Positions 41,638 through 50,026 of a stretch of DNA of 64,000 nt are shown here, one piece after another. A program made the translations under genes and the position numbers. This DNA comes from Tessaracoccus flavus (GTDB lineage Bacteria; Actinomycetota; Actinomycetes; Propionibacteriales; Propionibacteriaceae), in assembly GCF_001997295.1 (NCBI RefSeq), contig NZ_CP019605.1:2232001-2296000 (forward strand), in the 5' to 3' direction. The notes under the pieces were generated by a model. It did not search any database, was not told the origin of the DNA, and worked only from the letters and a program-made list of their open reading frames with translations. Within the stretch, counting starts at the first letter, position 1. Every line of letters begins with the position of its first letter.

Positions 41638-43092
41638 ATGAGTACTCCACGCAGAGCCACACTGACCTTTCTGGGCGCCTCCGGGACAGTTACCGGATCG
41701 AAGTACCTGTTGACCATCGGCGATCGGCGCATCCTCGTGGACGCCGGGATGTTCCAGGGCGAGAAGATGTGGCGGCTCAAGAACCGCGAGGATTTCCCCG
41801 TCGATCCCTCAACCATCTCGGACGTGCTCCTCACCCACGCCCACACCGATCACGCCGCCTACCTGCCGGCCCTGGTGAAGCACGGATTCCGTGGCGCCAT
41901 CTACGCGACCGAAGCGACGATCCGGTTGGCCGAAATCGTCTTGCGCGACTCCGGCAGGCTCCAGGAGCAGGCGGTCGGGGACGCGGTCCGGGGCGGGTAC
42001 TCGAAGCATGAGCAGCCGGAGGCGCTCTACACAACCGACGACGTCGAGGCGACCCTGCCGCTGTTCCGCAGCGTGGAGTGGAACTCCGACGTGGAGATCG
42101 ACGGCGTGACCGCACGCTGGGTCCGATCTGCCCACATCCTGGGTTCAGCGAGCATCCACGTGACCGTGGGCGAGCGTTCGGTGCTGTTCTCCGGAGACCT
42201 CGGACGCCATGACCATCCGATCCTCAAGGACCGGGAAACGCCTCCGGGTGCCGACATCGTCCTGTGCGAGTCGACCTACGGCGACCGCGAGCACCCCGAG
42301 CCTGAGCTCCCGCACGAACCCTTCGCCGACGCGATCCGGCGCACCGTGGCGGCCGGCGGCCAGGTGGTCGTGCCCGCGTTCGCGATTGACCGCACCGAGA
42401 CCGTGCTGCACGCCCTGGTCCAGATGCGCCGGGCCGGCCGGATCCCGGACGTGCCCGTCGTCGTCGACGGCCCGATGTCGCTGCGCGCCCTCGACGTCTA
42501 CAAGGACGAGTCGCTCGGCGAACTGGACCACGACATCACGATCGCGGACTTCACCGACCTCAACCTCTCGGAGGCCAGAGACGGCCGGGATTCGAAGAAG
42601 CTGAACCGCCGCACCGATCCGATGATCATCATCAGTTCCTCCGGCATGGCCGAGGGCGGCCGGGTGCTCTACCACCTGATGCGCCTGCTGCCCGACCCGA
42701 AGAACACCGTCGTGCTGACCGGCTACCAGGCCGAGGGCACCCGCGGCCGCGCGCTGGAGGACGGCGCCCGCAACGTGAAGATCAACGGCCGCCACATCCG
42801 GGTGAAGGCCAACATCGTGCGCGACCACGAGTTCTCCGTGCACGGCGACGCCTCCGACCTGATGGATTGGCTGAAGGCGCTCGACAAGGAGCCGGAGACC
42901 GTCTACGTCACCCACGGCGAGCACCACGTGGCCGAGACCTTCGCAGACCGGATCGAGAACGAGCTGGACTGGGCCGCGGTCGTCCCGAAGTACGGCGAGG
43001 TCGTCAGCATCATGGGCGACGGCTGGGACCCGGAGGATCTGGACGTCGAGGTGCCCGAGCCGCAGGCCGCTGGTACCGAGCCGAGGGAGTGA
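41638..43092 (+). CDS. MBL-fold/beta-CASP hydrolase (RNA-processing type)
   Basis: A 484-residue metallo-beta-lactamase-fold protein with a beta-CASP insert. The zinc motif T-H-A-H-T-D-H-A is near residue 65, A-H-I-L-G-S-A-S supplies the next His, F-S-G-D-L-G the Asp, and the beta-CASP and RMMBL parts carry I-I-I-S-S-S-G-M-A-E-G-G-R and V-T-H-G-E. The family includes exonucleases and endonucleases for RNA (CPSF73-like). A tRNA gene on the opposite strand begins 16 bases after its stop. Confidence 0.85.
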   Translation: MSTPRRATLTFLGASGTVTGSKYLLTIGDRRILVDAGMFQGEKMWRLKNREDFPVDPSTISDVLLTHAHTDHAAYLPALVKHGFRGAIYATEATIRLAEIVLRDSGRLQEQAVGDAVRGGYSKHEQPEALYTTDDVEATLPLFRSVEWNSDVEIDGVTARWVRSAHILGSASIHVTVGERSVLFSGDLGRHDHPILKDRETPPGADIVLCESTYGDREHPEPELPHEPFADAIRRTVAAGGQVVVPAFAIDRTETVLHALVQMRRAGRIPDVPVVVDGPMSLRALDVYKDESLGELDHDITIADFTDLNLSEARDGRDSKKLNRRTDPMIIISSSGMAEGGRVLYHLMRLLPDPKNTVVLTGYQAEGTRGRALEDGARNVKINGRHIRVKANIVRDHEFSVHGDASDLMDWLKALDKEPETVYVTHGEHHVAETFADRIENELDWAAVVPKYGEVVSIMGDGWDPEDLDVEVPEPQAAGTEPRE

Positions 43093-43107
43093 TCCTCAGC
43101 TCACGCG

Positions 43108-43184
43108 TGGTGCCCCCGACGGGATTCGAACCCGTACTCGGGCGGGTTTAAGCCGCCTGCCTCTACCGGTTGGGCTACGAGGGC
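43108..43184 (-). tRNA. tRNA with anticodon UAA and short variable loop (Leu by anticodon)
   Basis: A full cloverleaf on the minus strand: acceptor GCCCTCG pairs with CGGGGGC, the D arm is GCC...GGC, the anticodon stem is GGCGG/CCGCC with loop CTTAAAC (anticodon UAA), the variable region is only CGAGT, the T arm is ACGGG-TTCGAAT-CCCGT, the discriminator is A, and the CCA is encoded. By anticodon it reads UUA (Leu), but bacterial tRNA-Leu is class II with a long variable arm; this one is class I. Confidence 0.8.
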
Positions 43185-43254
43185 GCAGGGCGAGTCTAGT
43201 GAGAACCCCCCGCCCGGTACCCTTGAGGCACACCACCCACCCAAAAGGACGAGC

Positions 43255-43767
43255 GTGACGACCTTCCTCATCATCGGAGCAGTCGGCGTCGTTCTGGTGT
43301 TGGTCACCCTGGTCGTCGGCGACATCCTCGACGGGGTGCTGCACCTCGACGCCCTCGACAGCGACCTCTTCTCGATCTCCAGCCTCGCGGCCTTCATCGG
43401 CGCGTTCGGCTTCGGCGGCGCGATCGGTCTCGGGGTGCTCCACAACATGGTGCTGGCCGTCATCGTCGGCCTCATCATCGGCTCGCTCGCCGCCTGGGGT
43501 GCGGTGTCGCTCACCAAGAAGTTGAAGAGCGACGGCGCGAGCTTCCGCTCCGACTCGATGATCGGCCACCCCGGCCGCGTCATCACCGCCATCCCCGAAG
43601 GGGGCTACGGCGAGATCACCATCAGCGTCGCGGGCCACGTCCGCAAGATCACCGCGAAGGCCGAGCAGGCGATCGACTCCGGGACCGAGGTGTGGGTCTC
43701 CGCGATCCTCTCCCCCACCGCCGTCGAGGTGACGCCCACCTCCGGCCCCCACGAACTCATCCCCTAA
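43255..43767 (+). CDS. NfeD-like membrane protein
   Basis: A 170-residue protein with an N-terminal membrane helix, a second hydrophobic pair, and a C-terminal OB-fold typical of NfeD (M-I-G-H-P-G-R-V-I-T-A-I-P-E-G-G-Y-G-E-I). NfeD-type proteins partner with flotillins in membrane microdomains. The GTG at 43255 has AAAGGAC 5 bases before it. The flotillin gene follows 22 bases downstream, supporting an operon. Confidence 0.85.
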   Translation: MTTFLIIGAVGVVLVLVTLVVGDILDGVLHLDALDSDLFSISSLAAFIGAFGFGGAIGLGVLHNMVLAVIVGLIIGSLAAWGAVSLTKKLKSDGASFRSDSMIGHPGRVITAIPEGGYGEITISVAGHVRKITAKAEQAIDSGTEVWVSAILSPTAVEVTPTSGPHELIP

Positions 43768-43789
43768 CCAACCAGAAGAGAGGCGCTCC

Positions 43790-45307
43790 ATGCCATTCAG
43801 CCCCGTCGTGACGGCGATCATCGGCCTCGTCGTCCTACTCCTCCTCGTGGGCCTGCTCATCGCGAGCCGCTACAAGGTCGCAAAGCCCAACGAGGCGTTC
43901 ATCATCACCGGCCGTAAGGGCCGTGAGGTCCGCAACCCCGAGACCGGGCTGGTGTCCACCGACCTGTCGGGCCAGAAGGTCGTCATGGGCGGCGGCGTGT
44001 TCGTCATCCCGTTCATCCAGCGCCTCCACGTGCTCGACCTGTCGTCGCGCCGCATCATGGTGACCATCCGCAACGCCGTCTCCGGCCAGGGCATCAAGCT
44101 CAACGTCGACGGCGTGGCCATCGTCAAGGTGGGCGGCAACGAGGATTCCATCCGCGCCGCCGCGCAGCGCTTCCTCTCCCAACAGGAGGAGATCGAGACG
44201 TTCACGCAGGAGACCCTCGCCGGATCGCTCCGCTCGATCGTCGGCTCGCTGACGGTTGAGCAGATCATCCGCGACCGCGCAGCGTTCGCCCAGCGCGTCA
44301 CCGACGAGTCCGAGTCCTCCCTCACGGGCCAGGGCCTGGTACTCGACACCTTCCAGATCCAGGACATCACCGACGACGGCACCTACTTGTCCGACCTCGG
44401 CCGCCCCGAGTCGGCCAAGCTGGGCCGCATGGCCGCCGTCGCCGAGGCCGAGGCCCGCCGTGAGGCCGAGCAGGCTCAGATCGCCGCCGAGCAGGAGATC
44501 GCGATCTCCAAGCGCGAACTGGTGCTGAAGCAGGCCGAGATCCAGTCCGAGACCGACGCCGCCCGCGCCACCGCGGCCGCCGCCGGCCCGCTGGCCCAGG
44601 CAGACCGCGACCAGGCCGTGCTCCTCGAGCAGGAGAAGGTGGCAGTCGCCCAGGCCGCGCTGAAGGAACGCCAGCTCGACACCGAGGTTCGTCGCCCGGC
44701 AGACGCCGAGCGGTACCGCGTCGAGACCGCCGCCGAGGCACAGCGCAACGCCGCGATCTTCGAGGCGGAGGCCCGCAAGGCCGCCTCGATCGCCAACGCC
44801 GAGGCCGAGGCTGAGAAGGCCCGACTCACCGGTGTCGGCGAGCAGTCGCGCCGTTCGGCCCTGGCAGAGGCCGAGGCCATCGAGGGTGCCAAGCGCGGTG
44901 AAGCCGAGAAGGCCCGCCGTATCGCCGAGGCCGAGGCCGTCCGGGCCGAGGGTGAGGCGAAGGCAGCCGCGGTGCTCGCCGTCGGCCAGGCCGAAGCCGA
45001 GGCGATGGACAAGCGCGCCGAGGCGTTCGCGCACTACAACGACGCCGCAGTGCTGCAGATGCTCATCGAGATCCTGCCGCAGATGGCCGAGAAGGTCTCC
45101 GCGCCGCTGGGCAACATCGACACGCTGACGGTGGTCTCCACCGAGGGTGCGTCAGCCCTCCCGAAGACGGTTGCCAACAACATGCTGCAGACCCTGCAGA
45201 TGGTGAAGGACACCACCGGCTTCGACCTGGGCGCAGTCCTCGACAAGGTGGCCAACAAGACCGCCGGGGATCCCACCGTCATCAAGGAAGCCCCCGCTTC
45301 AGAGTGA
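43790..45307 (+). CDS. floT: Flotillin-like SPFH-domain protein
   Basis: A 505-residue flotillin. A short N-terminal hydrophobic anchor is followed by the SPFH/band-7 domain (R-Y-K-V-A-K-P-N-E-A-F-I-I-T-G-R through about residue 200), then a very long Ala/Glu/Arg heptad-rich coiled coil with many E-A repeats, and a C-terminal segment. Such proteins scaffold membrane microdomains. It is cotranscribed with nfeD and ended by a strong hairpin. Confidence 0.9.
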   Translation: MPFSPVVTAIIGLVVLLLLVGLLIASRYKVAKPNEAFIITGRKGREVRNPETGLVSTDLSGQKVVMGGGVFVIPFIQRLHVLDLSSRRIMVTIRNAVSGQGIKLNVDGVAIVKVGGNEDSIRAAAQRFLSQQEEIETFTQETLAGSLRSIVGSLTVEQIIRDRAAFAQRVTDESESSLTGQGLVLDTFQIQDITDDGTYLSDLGRPESAKLGRMAAVAEAEARREAEQAQIAAEQEIAISKRELVLKQAEIQSETDAARATAAAAGPLAQADRDQAVLLEQEKVAVAQAALKERQLDTEVRRPADAERYRVETAAEAQRNAAIFEAEARKAASIANAEAEAEKARLTGVGEQSRRSALAEAEAIEGAKRGEAEKARRIAEAEAVRAEGEAKAAAVLAVGQAEAEAMDKRAEAFAHYNDAAVLQMLIEILPQMAEKVSAPLGNIDTLTVVSTEGASALPKTVANNMLQTLQMVKDTTGFDLGAVLDKVANKTAGDPTVIKEAPASE

Positions 45308-45313
45308 CCTAAC

Positions 45314-45352
45314 CGACGGAGGGCCGGCCCATATCGGGCCGGCCCTCCGTCG
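45314..45352 (+). terminator. Strong hairpin after the flotillin gene
   Basis: A perfect stem of at least 16 bp, GACGGAGGGCCGGCCC with its complement, around the loop ATATC. No U-run follows, as is common for actinobacterial terminators. Confidence 0.75.
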
Positions 45353-45419
45353 CTTCCTCCCCAGCGACCACCTGACCCGGAGCCGTGAAAGGGTGGAAAG
45401 CCGAGAAGGAGGAGTCGTC

Positions 45420-45671
45420 ATGCCCCCGACCATCGACTACCGGCCGATCATCCCCCGAACTCTCCTACGCTGCCTCGTCGCGGCCCTCGGGATGTTGCTC
45501 TGCGCGTTGGCCCCGTTGCTGCCCCTCCTGATCCCCGCCCTCGCCGACTGGATGTCGGTTCCCCCGCACCGGTACGCTCGACGCTCGATCAGTCCAGCGC
45601 ACTCGTACTATCGTGACGCCGTAGACTGGGGCGAAGAGTGGCTCACTAGCAGGAATGGATTCCTTCGATGA
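45420..45671 (+). pseudogene. N-terminal fragment of a CPBP-type membrane protease gene
   Basis: A good start (AAGGAGGAG before ATG 45420) opens a protein with R-T-L-L-R-C-L-V-A-A-L-G-M-L-L-C-A-L-A-P-L-L-P-L-L, a membrane helix. After about residue 47 the reading continues without membrane character to a stop at 45671. The catalytic half of a CPBP protease without a start lies about 0.9 kb downstream in the same direction, so I read the two as pieces of one gene separated by an insertion. If not, this is a small membrane protein. Confidence 0.5.
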
Positions 45672-46147
45672 GCGTCAATATGGAGAAGTTCGAGGGAAAG
45701 TGGTCGCGGCCGAAGACCGGTGATGTCTTCGAGATCCGGATCGGTGGCTATCGCTGTCCTGGTCGAGTGGTGAGCACGGAGGCGAAACCGCTGGGCAAGG
45801 GCGCACCGGACGCGCCCTTGGTCTACCTGTTCCATCCGGTTTCACCTCAGTGGGAATTTGATCAGCGTGAAGTGCTGCAGGTCACGAACCTGCTCGTTTC
45901 CCCCATCATGACCAACCTCAAGCCGTGGACCTTGAAGTACTTCCGTACCCTCGGCAACGTTGGGTTTGCTGACGGGGAACGTCTTGAACGGCACTGTTTC
46001 CGGAGTTCGTTTGGCCGGTTCTACGACGAGCAAGGAAATGAAATCCAGGAACCGGTTTCGCCGGTAGGAACTTGGGGGCTCCATAGTTTCCGCACGATCG
46101 ATGATGCCTTGAGTGAAGCGCTGGGGATCCCGCTAGCTCCTGATTGA
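45668..46147 (+). CDS. Imm26-like immunity protein
   Basis: A 159-residue protein with S-R-P-K-T-G-D-V-F-E-I-R-I-G-G-Y-R-C-P-G-R-V near the N-terminus, the pattern of Imm26-type immunity proteins of polymorphic toxin systems (K-x-G-D-V-F-x-I-P). Base composition is visibly lower in GC than the neighbours, and it lies inside the apparent insertion in the CPBP gene; no toxin gene is present. The ATG at 45668 overlaps the preceding stop. An orphan immunity gene, probably horizontally acquired. Confidence 0.6.
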   Translation: MSVNMEKFEGKWSRPKTGDVFEIRIGGYRCPGRVVSTEAKPLGKGAPDAPLVYLFHPVSPQWEFDQREVLQVTNLLVSPIMTNLKPWTLKYFRTLGNVGFADGERLERHCFRSSFGRFYDEQGNEIQEPVSPVGTWGLHSFRTIDDALSEALGIPLAPD

Positions 46148-46526
46148 GTCGGCTTGGAGCACTTACGGTGTTGGCACGCAGGTTGTGGTGTGCGACAACA
46201 CGCTGAGTGTGGCGTTGGGTTCGTTCAAGAACTCGATCAAGGTGCGCCACAGCTCCAAGTCGCTGGGCCGTCTCGCGGATGTGCGGCACGCGCTGCAGCT
46301 CATCCTCGGTGCGGGCGATGCGTTCGCCGCGCAGGTGCGCGAACTGATCGCAGAACCGGTCTCTGATGCCCGGTTCGAGAAGTTCCTCACCGCGTGGAGC
46401 GCCACCGACTCCGACAGCAAGCGCGCCCAGACGCTGGCAGAGAACAAGCGCGACGCGCTGCGCGGCCTGTGGCGCACGCGGGGCGTGGAGACGCGGGTGA
46501 CACTGCAGGCCTCCCGCTGTTCCTGA
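46148..46526 (+). pseudogene. Fragment of a DUF932 phage/plasmid-like protein
   Basis: The frame reads W-S-T-Y-G-V-G-T-Q-V-V-V-C-D-N-T-L, then K-V-R-H-S-S-K-S-L-G-R and the C-terminal helices of DUF932 (TIGR03299-type) proteins found on phages and plasmids. There is no start codon or N-terminal domain, so it is a remnant. It abuts the CPBP C-terminal half near 46502 and marks the right part of the inserted DNA. Confidence 0.65.
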
Positions 46527-46951
46527 TCCTCATCGCGGGCATCGGCCGCGCCTTCCTGTTGCAGGGGATCCACGAGGAGTGGTGGTTCCGTGGCTTCGCC
46601 TTCCGCGGGTACCGCGAGCGTCCCGTGCTGGTCCTGGCCGCTACGACTGTCTTCTTCACCCTCCTGCATCTGGTCTCCTCCGGCGGCCAGCAGTCCGCGA
46701 GCGAGTTGTTCCTGTACCTCGCCCTTCCGCTGGGCATGGGCTTCTGGGCGGGAGTGGAGCGGCTGCGCACCGACACGGTCTGGGGTGCGGTCGGCATCCA
46801 CGGTGGCATTCACGTCGGCCTCGTCGGGGCGCAACTACTGGGGTGGGAGATGGGCCCGGCTGCGTGGATCACGATCGGCCTCGCCCTGTGCGCCGCGGCC
46901 ATGGTGCGACTGGTCACCGCCCCGAAGAACCAGCGACAATCCGCAGGGTAG
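46502..46951 (+). pseudogene. C-terminal, catalytic part of a CPBP intramembrane protease gene
   Basis: The frame has the CPBP/Abi protease motifs H-E-E-W-W-F-R-G (Glu pair and Arg), F-T-L-L-H-L-V and I-H-G-G-I-H-V with the metal histidines, and several membrane helices to the stop at 46951. It lacks a start and N-terminal helices, which seem to lie at 45420 beyond the insert. Intact members cleave prenylated or bacteriocin-related membrane peptides. As read, it is not expressed as a full protein. Confidence 0.65.
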
Positions 46952-46957
46952 GACTCC

Positions 46958-47620
46958 TCAGGATTCCCGGCGGCGGACCATCTCATTGATCCAGATGGGC
47001 GCGAAGGGGGACGTGCAGTTCGGCGGCGTGGGGTAGTCCTTCAGTACCTCGAGGCGCTCGCCGATGGCCAGCGCCCGCTCGCGGTGCTCGGGATGGTGGA
47101 TGCCGATGTTGGCAAGGGTCTCGTTCATCGCCCACTGCAGGCGGTCGGGTGCACCCTTCATCTCGGCCTCAATCTGGTCGAGCAACGCCACCAGGTCCAG
47201 CCCCCCGGGCTTCTTGACGACGCGCTCGGTGGTGAGCGCCCAGCCGGCCGATGCGACGACGGGGTCGGCGTCGGTGAACCACCGCTGCCGCAGTTCCTCG
47301 GCGTGCGGGCTCTTCTTGACGATGTAGTTCACCAGCCAGCCGTGCACCTTAGGTGCGCGGGCTTCGCGGAGCATGGAGTCGAGGTCGTCGGCCGAGTACT
47401 GACGCGGCCGCGAGATCAGGATGGCCAGGAGGCGGGCCGCGGTGTCGTCGGTCGCCCAGAGCTCAACGGCCAGCTCCGGGTCGGTTTTCAGGCGCTTGGC
47501 GATCGCCCTCATCTTGGTGAGGTTCACGCCGTGGTCGTCTCCATGCCGCTCGTTGACCGCGCGCATCTTCGGGTCCTCCAGCGAGGCGAGCTCGGCCAGG
47601 ATGTCGTCGGTGGTGCTCAA
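46958..47620 (-). CDS. DNA alkylation repair-like HEAT-repeat protein
   Basis: A 220-residue protein of helical repeats resembling the AlkD/DNA-alkylation-repair family (H-G-V-N-L-T-K-M-R-A-I-A-K, W-A-L-T-T-E-R-V-V, I-G-x-H-H-P-E-H-R-E-R-A). The TTG start at 47620 overlaps the stop of the nitronate monooxygenase gene and has GGGAGAGA before it. Whether it excises alkylated bases is uncertain: the AlkD catalytic residues cannot be confirmed by eye. Confidence 0.7.
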   Translation of the reverse strand: MSTTDDILAELASLEDPKMRAVNERHGDDHGVNLTKMRAIAKRLKTDPELAVELWATDDTAARLLAILISRPRQYSADDLDSMLREARAPKVHGWLVNYIVKKSPHAEELRQRWFTDADPVVASAGWALTTERVVKKPGGLDLVALLDQIEAEMKGAPDRLQWAMNETLANIGIHHPEHRERALAIGERLEVLKDYPTPPNCTSPFAPIWINEMVRRRES

Positions 47621-48624
47621 ATCTTCTCTCCCATCAGTCGGGCGACGATGTCCTCGGCGGCTCCGCGCCGGACTGAGTCGGTGTTGGCGCCGCACCAGAG
47701 CGGCGTGAAGTCGGTACGTCCCCTCGCCTCGGCGGCTGCGCGGAGCGGGGCCAGCGGGCCTGCGGTGTGCGGGTAGCCGGGAAGATCGTCCGGGGTCTCC
47801 CCCAGGTCGCGGATCAGCCGGTTGGGGATGCCGCGCGCGGGGCGCCCGGTCATGACGGTGGTGACGACCGTCTCGTGGGGCTGCTCGATCGCGGTGCGGT
47901 GCAGGTCTGGGGTGGCGGCCTCGTCGGCGAGGAGGAAGGCCGTGCCGCACTGGACCGCGCTGGCGCCCGCCGCAAGTGCCGCCCGGACCTGTGCGGGCGT
48001 GGTGATGCCGCCCGCGGCGATCACCGGGAGCCTGACGGCGGCGCGGATGGCCGCGACCAACTCGCGGGTGGGCAGGTGCAGCGACAGGTCGTCGGACAGG
48101 AAGTGCCCGCGATGCCCGCCGGCCTCCCATCCCTGGGCGACGACCATCTGGGCGCCGTTCTCCTCGAGCCACCGTGCCTCGTCGACGGTCGTGGCGGTGC
48201 TGGCGATGAACGTGTCGGGCAGCCGGCGCTTGAGCTCAGCGAGCAGGGGCTTGGCCGGCAGCCCGAAGTGGAAGCTCACGATGGTGGGCGACGCGGTGGT
48301 CACCGCCGCCAGCGCCTCCTCGCCGAAGGGGCGCCGCTCGGAGCCCATCGACGCCACCTCTCGCACCCCGAACTCCTCGCGGTAGGCGGCGAGCGAGTCG
48401 GCCCAGCGCTGGAGGCGTTCGTCCGGTTCGCGGGGGGTGTGGGCGAAGAAGTTGACGTTGTACGCAGCCTTCGCCGCATCCAGTTGCCGCAGCGACGCGA
48501 CCAGCGGCTCGCTGCTCATCATGGCAGCGGGCAGCGACCCGATGCCGCCGGCCCGCCCCACCGCGAGGGCGAGGGCGACACCTTGGACCCCGGCCATGGG
48601 CGCCTGGAGGATCGGGAGGCTCAT
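47617..48624 (-). CDS. Nitronate monooxygenase (2-nitropropane dioxygenase family)
   Basis: A 335-residue FMN-binding TIM-barrel enzyme. It begins M-S-L-P-I-L-Q-A-P-M-A-G-V-Q-G, has Q-G-W-E-A-G-G-H-R-G-H with the catalytic His, I-A-A-G-G-I-T-T for the phosphate site, and V-Q-C-G-T-A-F-L-L in the flavin loop. It oxidises nitronates; class (I or II) is not certain. It overlaps both neighbours by 4 bases (ppx upstream, the AlkD-like gene downstream), indicating an operon. Confidence 0.85.
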   Translation of the reverse strand: MSLPILQAPMAGVQGVALALAVGRAGGIGSLPAAMMSSEPLVASLRQLDAAKAAYNVNFFAHTPREPDERLQRWADSLAAYREEFGVREVASMGSERRPFGEEALAAVTTASPTIVSFHFGLPAKPLLAELKRRLPDTFIASTATTVDEARWLEENGAQMVVAQGWEAGGHRGHFLSDDLSLHLPTRELVAAIRAAVRLPVIAAGGITTPAQVRAALAAGASAVQCGTAFLLADEAATPDLHRTAIEQPHETVVTTVMTGRPARGIPNRLIRDLGETPDDLPGYPHTAGPLAPLRAAAEARGRTDFTPLWCGANTDSVRRGAAEDIVARLMGEKI

Positions 48625-49535
48625 CGCTCCAGCAACCCCCGTGCGATGCCGTCGAGGATGTCGCTTTCGCTTACGAGCACGGAACCGCCCGGCACGCGGG
48701 CGGAGATCTCGTCCATGATGAGCGAGCCGGCGCCGAGCACGGACGCCCGGAGCGGGTGCATGCAGGGCTCCGTGGCGGTCTCGGCCGCCGTTTGCCGCAG
48801 CCAGCGGGCGTTGGAGCGCTTGATGTCCTCGCGGCTGAGCACGGTCCGGTGGACGGCCCGGCGCTCGTACTGCTGGAGGCCGAGCACGGAGGCGGCCATG
48901 GAGGTGACGGTGCCGGCCACGCCGATGGCGGTCCTGATGGAGGCGAAGTCGACGCCGGCCCGATCGAGGAGGTCGCCGACGTACGCGCGGGCCGCGGCGA
49001 TCTCGTCGTCGGTGGCGGGATCGGTGGTGAGGAAGCGCTCCTTGACCCGCACCGCACCGATGTCGAGGCTCGTGGCCGAGACGATGCGCCGGTCCTCCTC
49101 GATGACGATGAGCTCGGTCGAGCCGCCGCCGATGTCGAACACCAGCACCGGGGTGGGCGCTTCAACACCGCTCAGGACACCCCCGGCCGACAGCGCCGCC
49201 TCCTCGTCGCCCGAGATGACGTCGACGGGCACGCCGAGGCGCTCCTCGACGTTGCGCTCGAAGACGTCGCGGTTGCTCACGTCGCGGGCGGCAGAGGTGG
49301 CGACGAACCGCACCCGGTCGGCGCCGTATTGACGGATGAAGCCCGCATACTCGTCGAAGATGACGTTGGCACGCTCGAGCGCTTCGGGGTGGAACTCCCC
49401 CGTCGCGTCGACGCCCTGCCCGAGGCGGGCGAGCCGCGTCTGCCGGGTGTGCTCGACGATGCCGTCGGGGGTCTCCTCGATGATCAGGAGGCGGATGGAG
49501 TTGGTGCCGCAGTCGACCGCGGCGACGGCGCTCAC
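48621..49535 (-). CDS. ppx: Exopolyphosphatase / Ppx-GppA phosphatase
   Basis: A 304-residue short-form Ppx/GppA enzyme of the actin-like ATPase fold that hydrolyses polyphosphate and/or pppGpp. Motifs: V-D-C-G-T-N-S-I-R-L-L at the N-terminus, V-F-D-I-G-G-G-S-T-E-L in the middle, G-V-A-G-T-V-T-S later. The GTG at 49535 overlaps the DUF501 stop and is preferred to an upstream frame because the family begins just before V-D-C-G-T-N. The DUF501-ppx order after ftsB and eno is characteristic of actinobacteria. Confidence 0.9.
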   Translation of the reverse strand: MSAVAAVDCGTNSIRLLIIEETPDGIVEHTRQTRLARLGQGVDATGEFHPEALERANVIFDEYAGFIRQYGADRVRFVATSAARDVSNRDVFERNVEERLGVPVDVISGDEEAALSAGGVLSGVEAPTPVLVFDIGGGSTELIVIEEDRRIVSATSLDIGAVRVKERFLTTDPATDDEIAAARAYVGDLLDRAGVDFASIRTAIGVAGTVTSMAASVLGLQQYERRAVHRTVLSREDIKRSNARWLRQTAAETATEPCMHPLRASVLGAGSLIMDEISARVPGGSVLVSESDILDGIARGLLER

Positions 49536-50026
49536 TCGGCCTCCCCGAGGCACGGGGTGGCCCAGAACTCGCCGAGCTTCTCCAACGCCTCGTCACCGAG
49601 GGGGTTGACGCCGGGGCCGGCCGCGAGCGAATGCCCGACCAGCACGTGGAGGCACTTCACGCGGGTCGGCATCCCGCCGGCGCTGATGCCGTCGATCTCC
49701 TCGACATGGCCGAGTTCGGCACGGTCGGCCAGGTAGGCCTCATGCGCCGCCCGGTACCTGGCGGCGAGTTCCTCGTCCTGCGTGAGCCGCTCCGACATCT
49801 CGGTCATCAGGCCCGAGGCCTCGAGCGTCGAGCAGCCCGAGGTCGCGCGCTGACAGGTGAGGTAGTACGTGGTGGGGAACGGGGTGCCGTTGGGCAGCCT
49901 CGGGGCGGTCTTCACGACGCCGGGCTTGCCGCAGGGGCAGCGCCACGCCACCTCCTCAACCCCACGGGGCTCGCGCCCCAGTTGTGCCTCGACGGCCGCA
50001 AGGTCGGCCTCGGTGGGCTTCGACAT
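49532..50026 (-). CDS. DUF501 family protein
   Basis: A 164-residue soluble protein of the conserved actinobacterial DUF501 family, with W-R-C-P-C-G-K-P-G-V-V-K-T-x-P-R-L-x-x-G-T-P-F-P-T, Y-Y-L-T-C and R-V-K-C-L-H-V-L-V-G-H-S-L-A. The paired cysteines may bind metal. Its function is unknown. Its start overlaps the stop of the ftsB-like gene by one base and its stop overlaps the ppx start. Confidence 0.9.
   Translation of the reverse strand: MSKPTEADLAAVEAQLGREPRGVEEVAWRCPCGKPGVVKTAPRLPNGTPFPTTYYLTCQRATSGCSTLEASGLMTEMSERLTQDEELAARYRAAHEAYLADRAELGHVEEIDGISAGGMPTRVKCLHVLVGHSLAAGPGVNPLGDEALEKLGEFWATPCLGEAE

Noticed and set aside
45420..45671. A complete small membrane protein gene
   Set aside because: Kept only as an alternative: the change from membrane to non-membrane sequence at about codon 47 and the startless CPBP half downstream fit an interrupted gene better.
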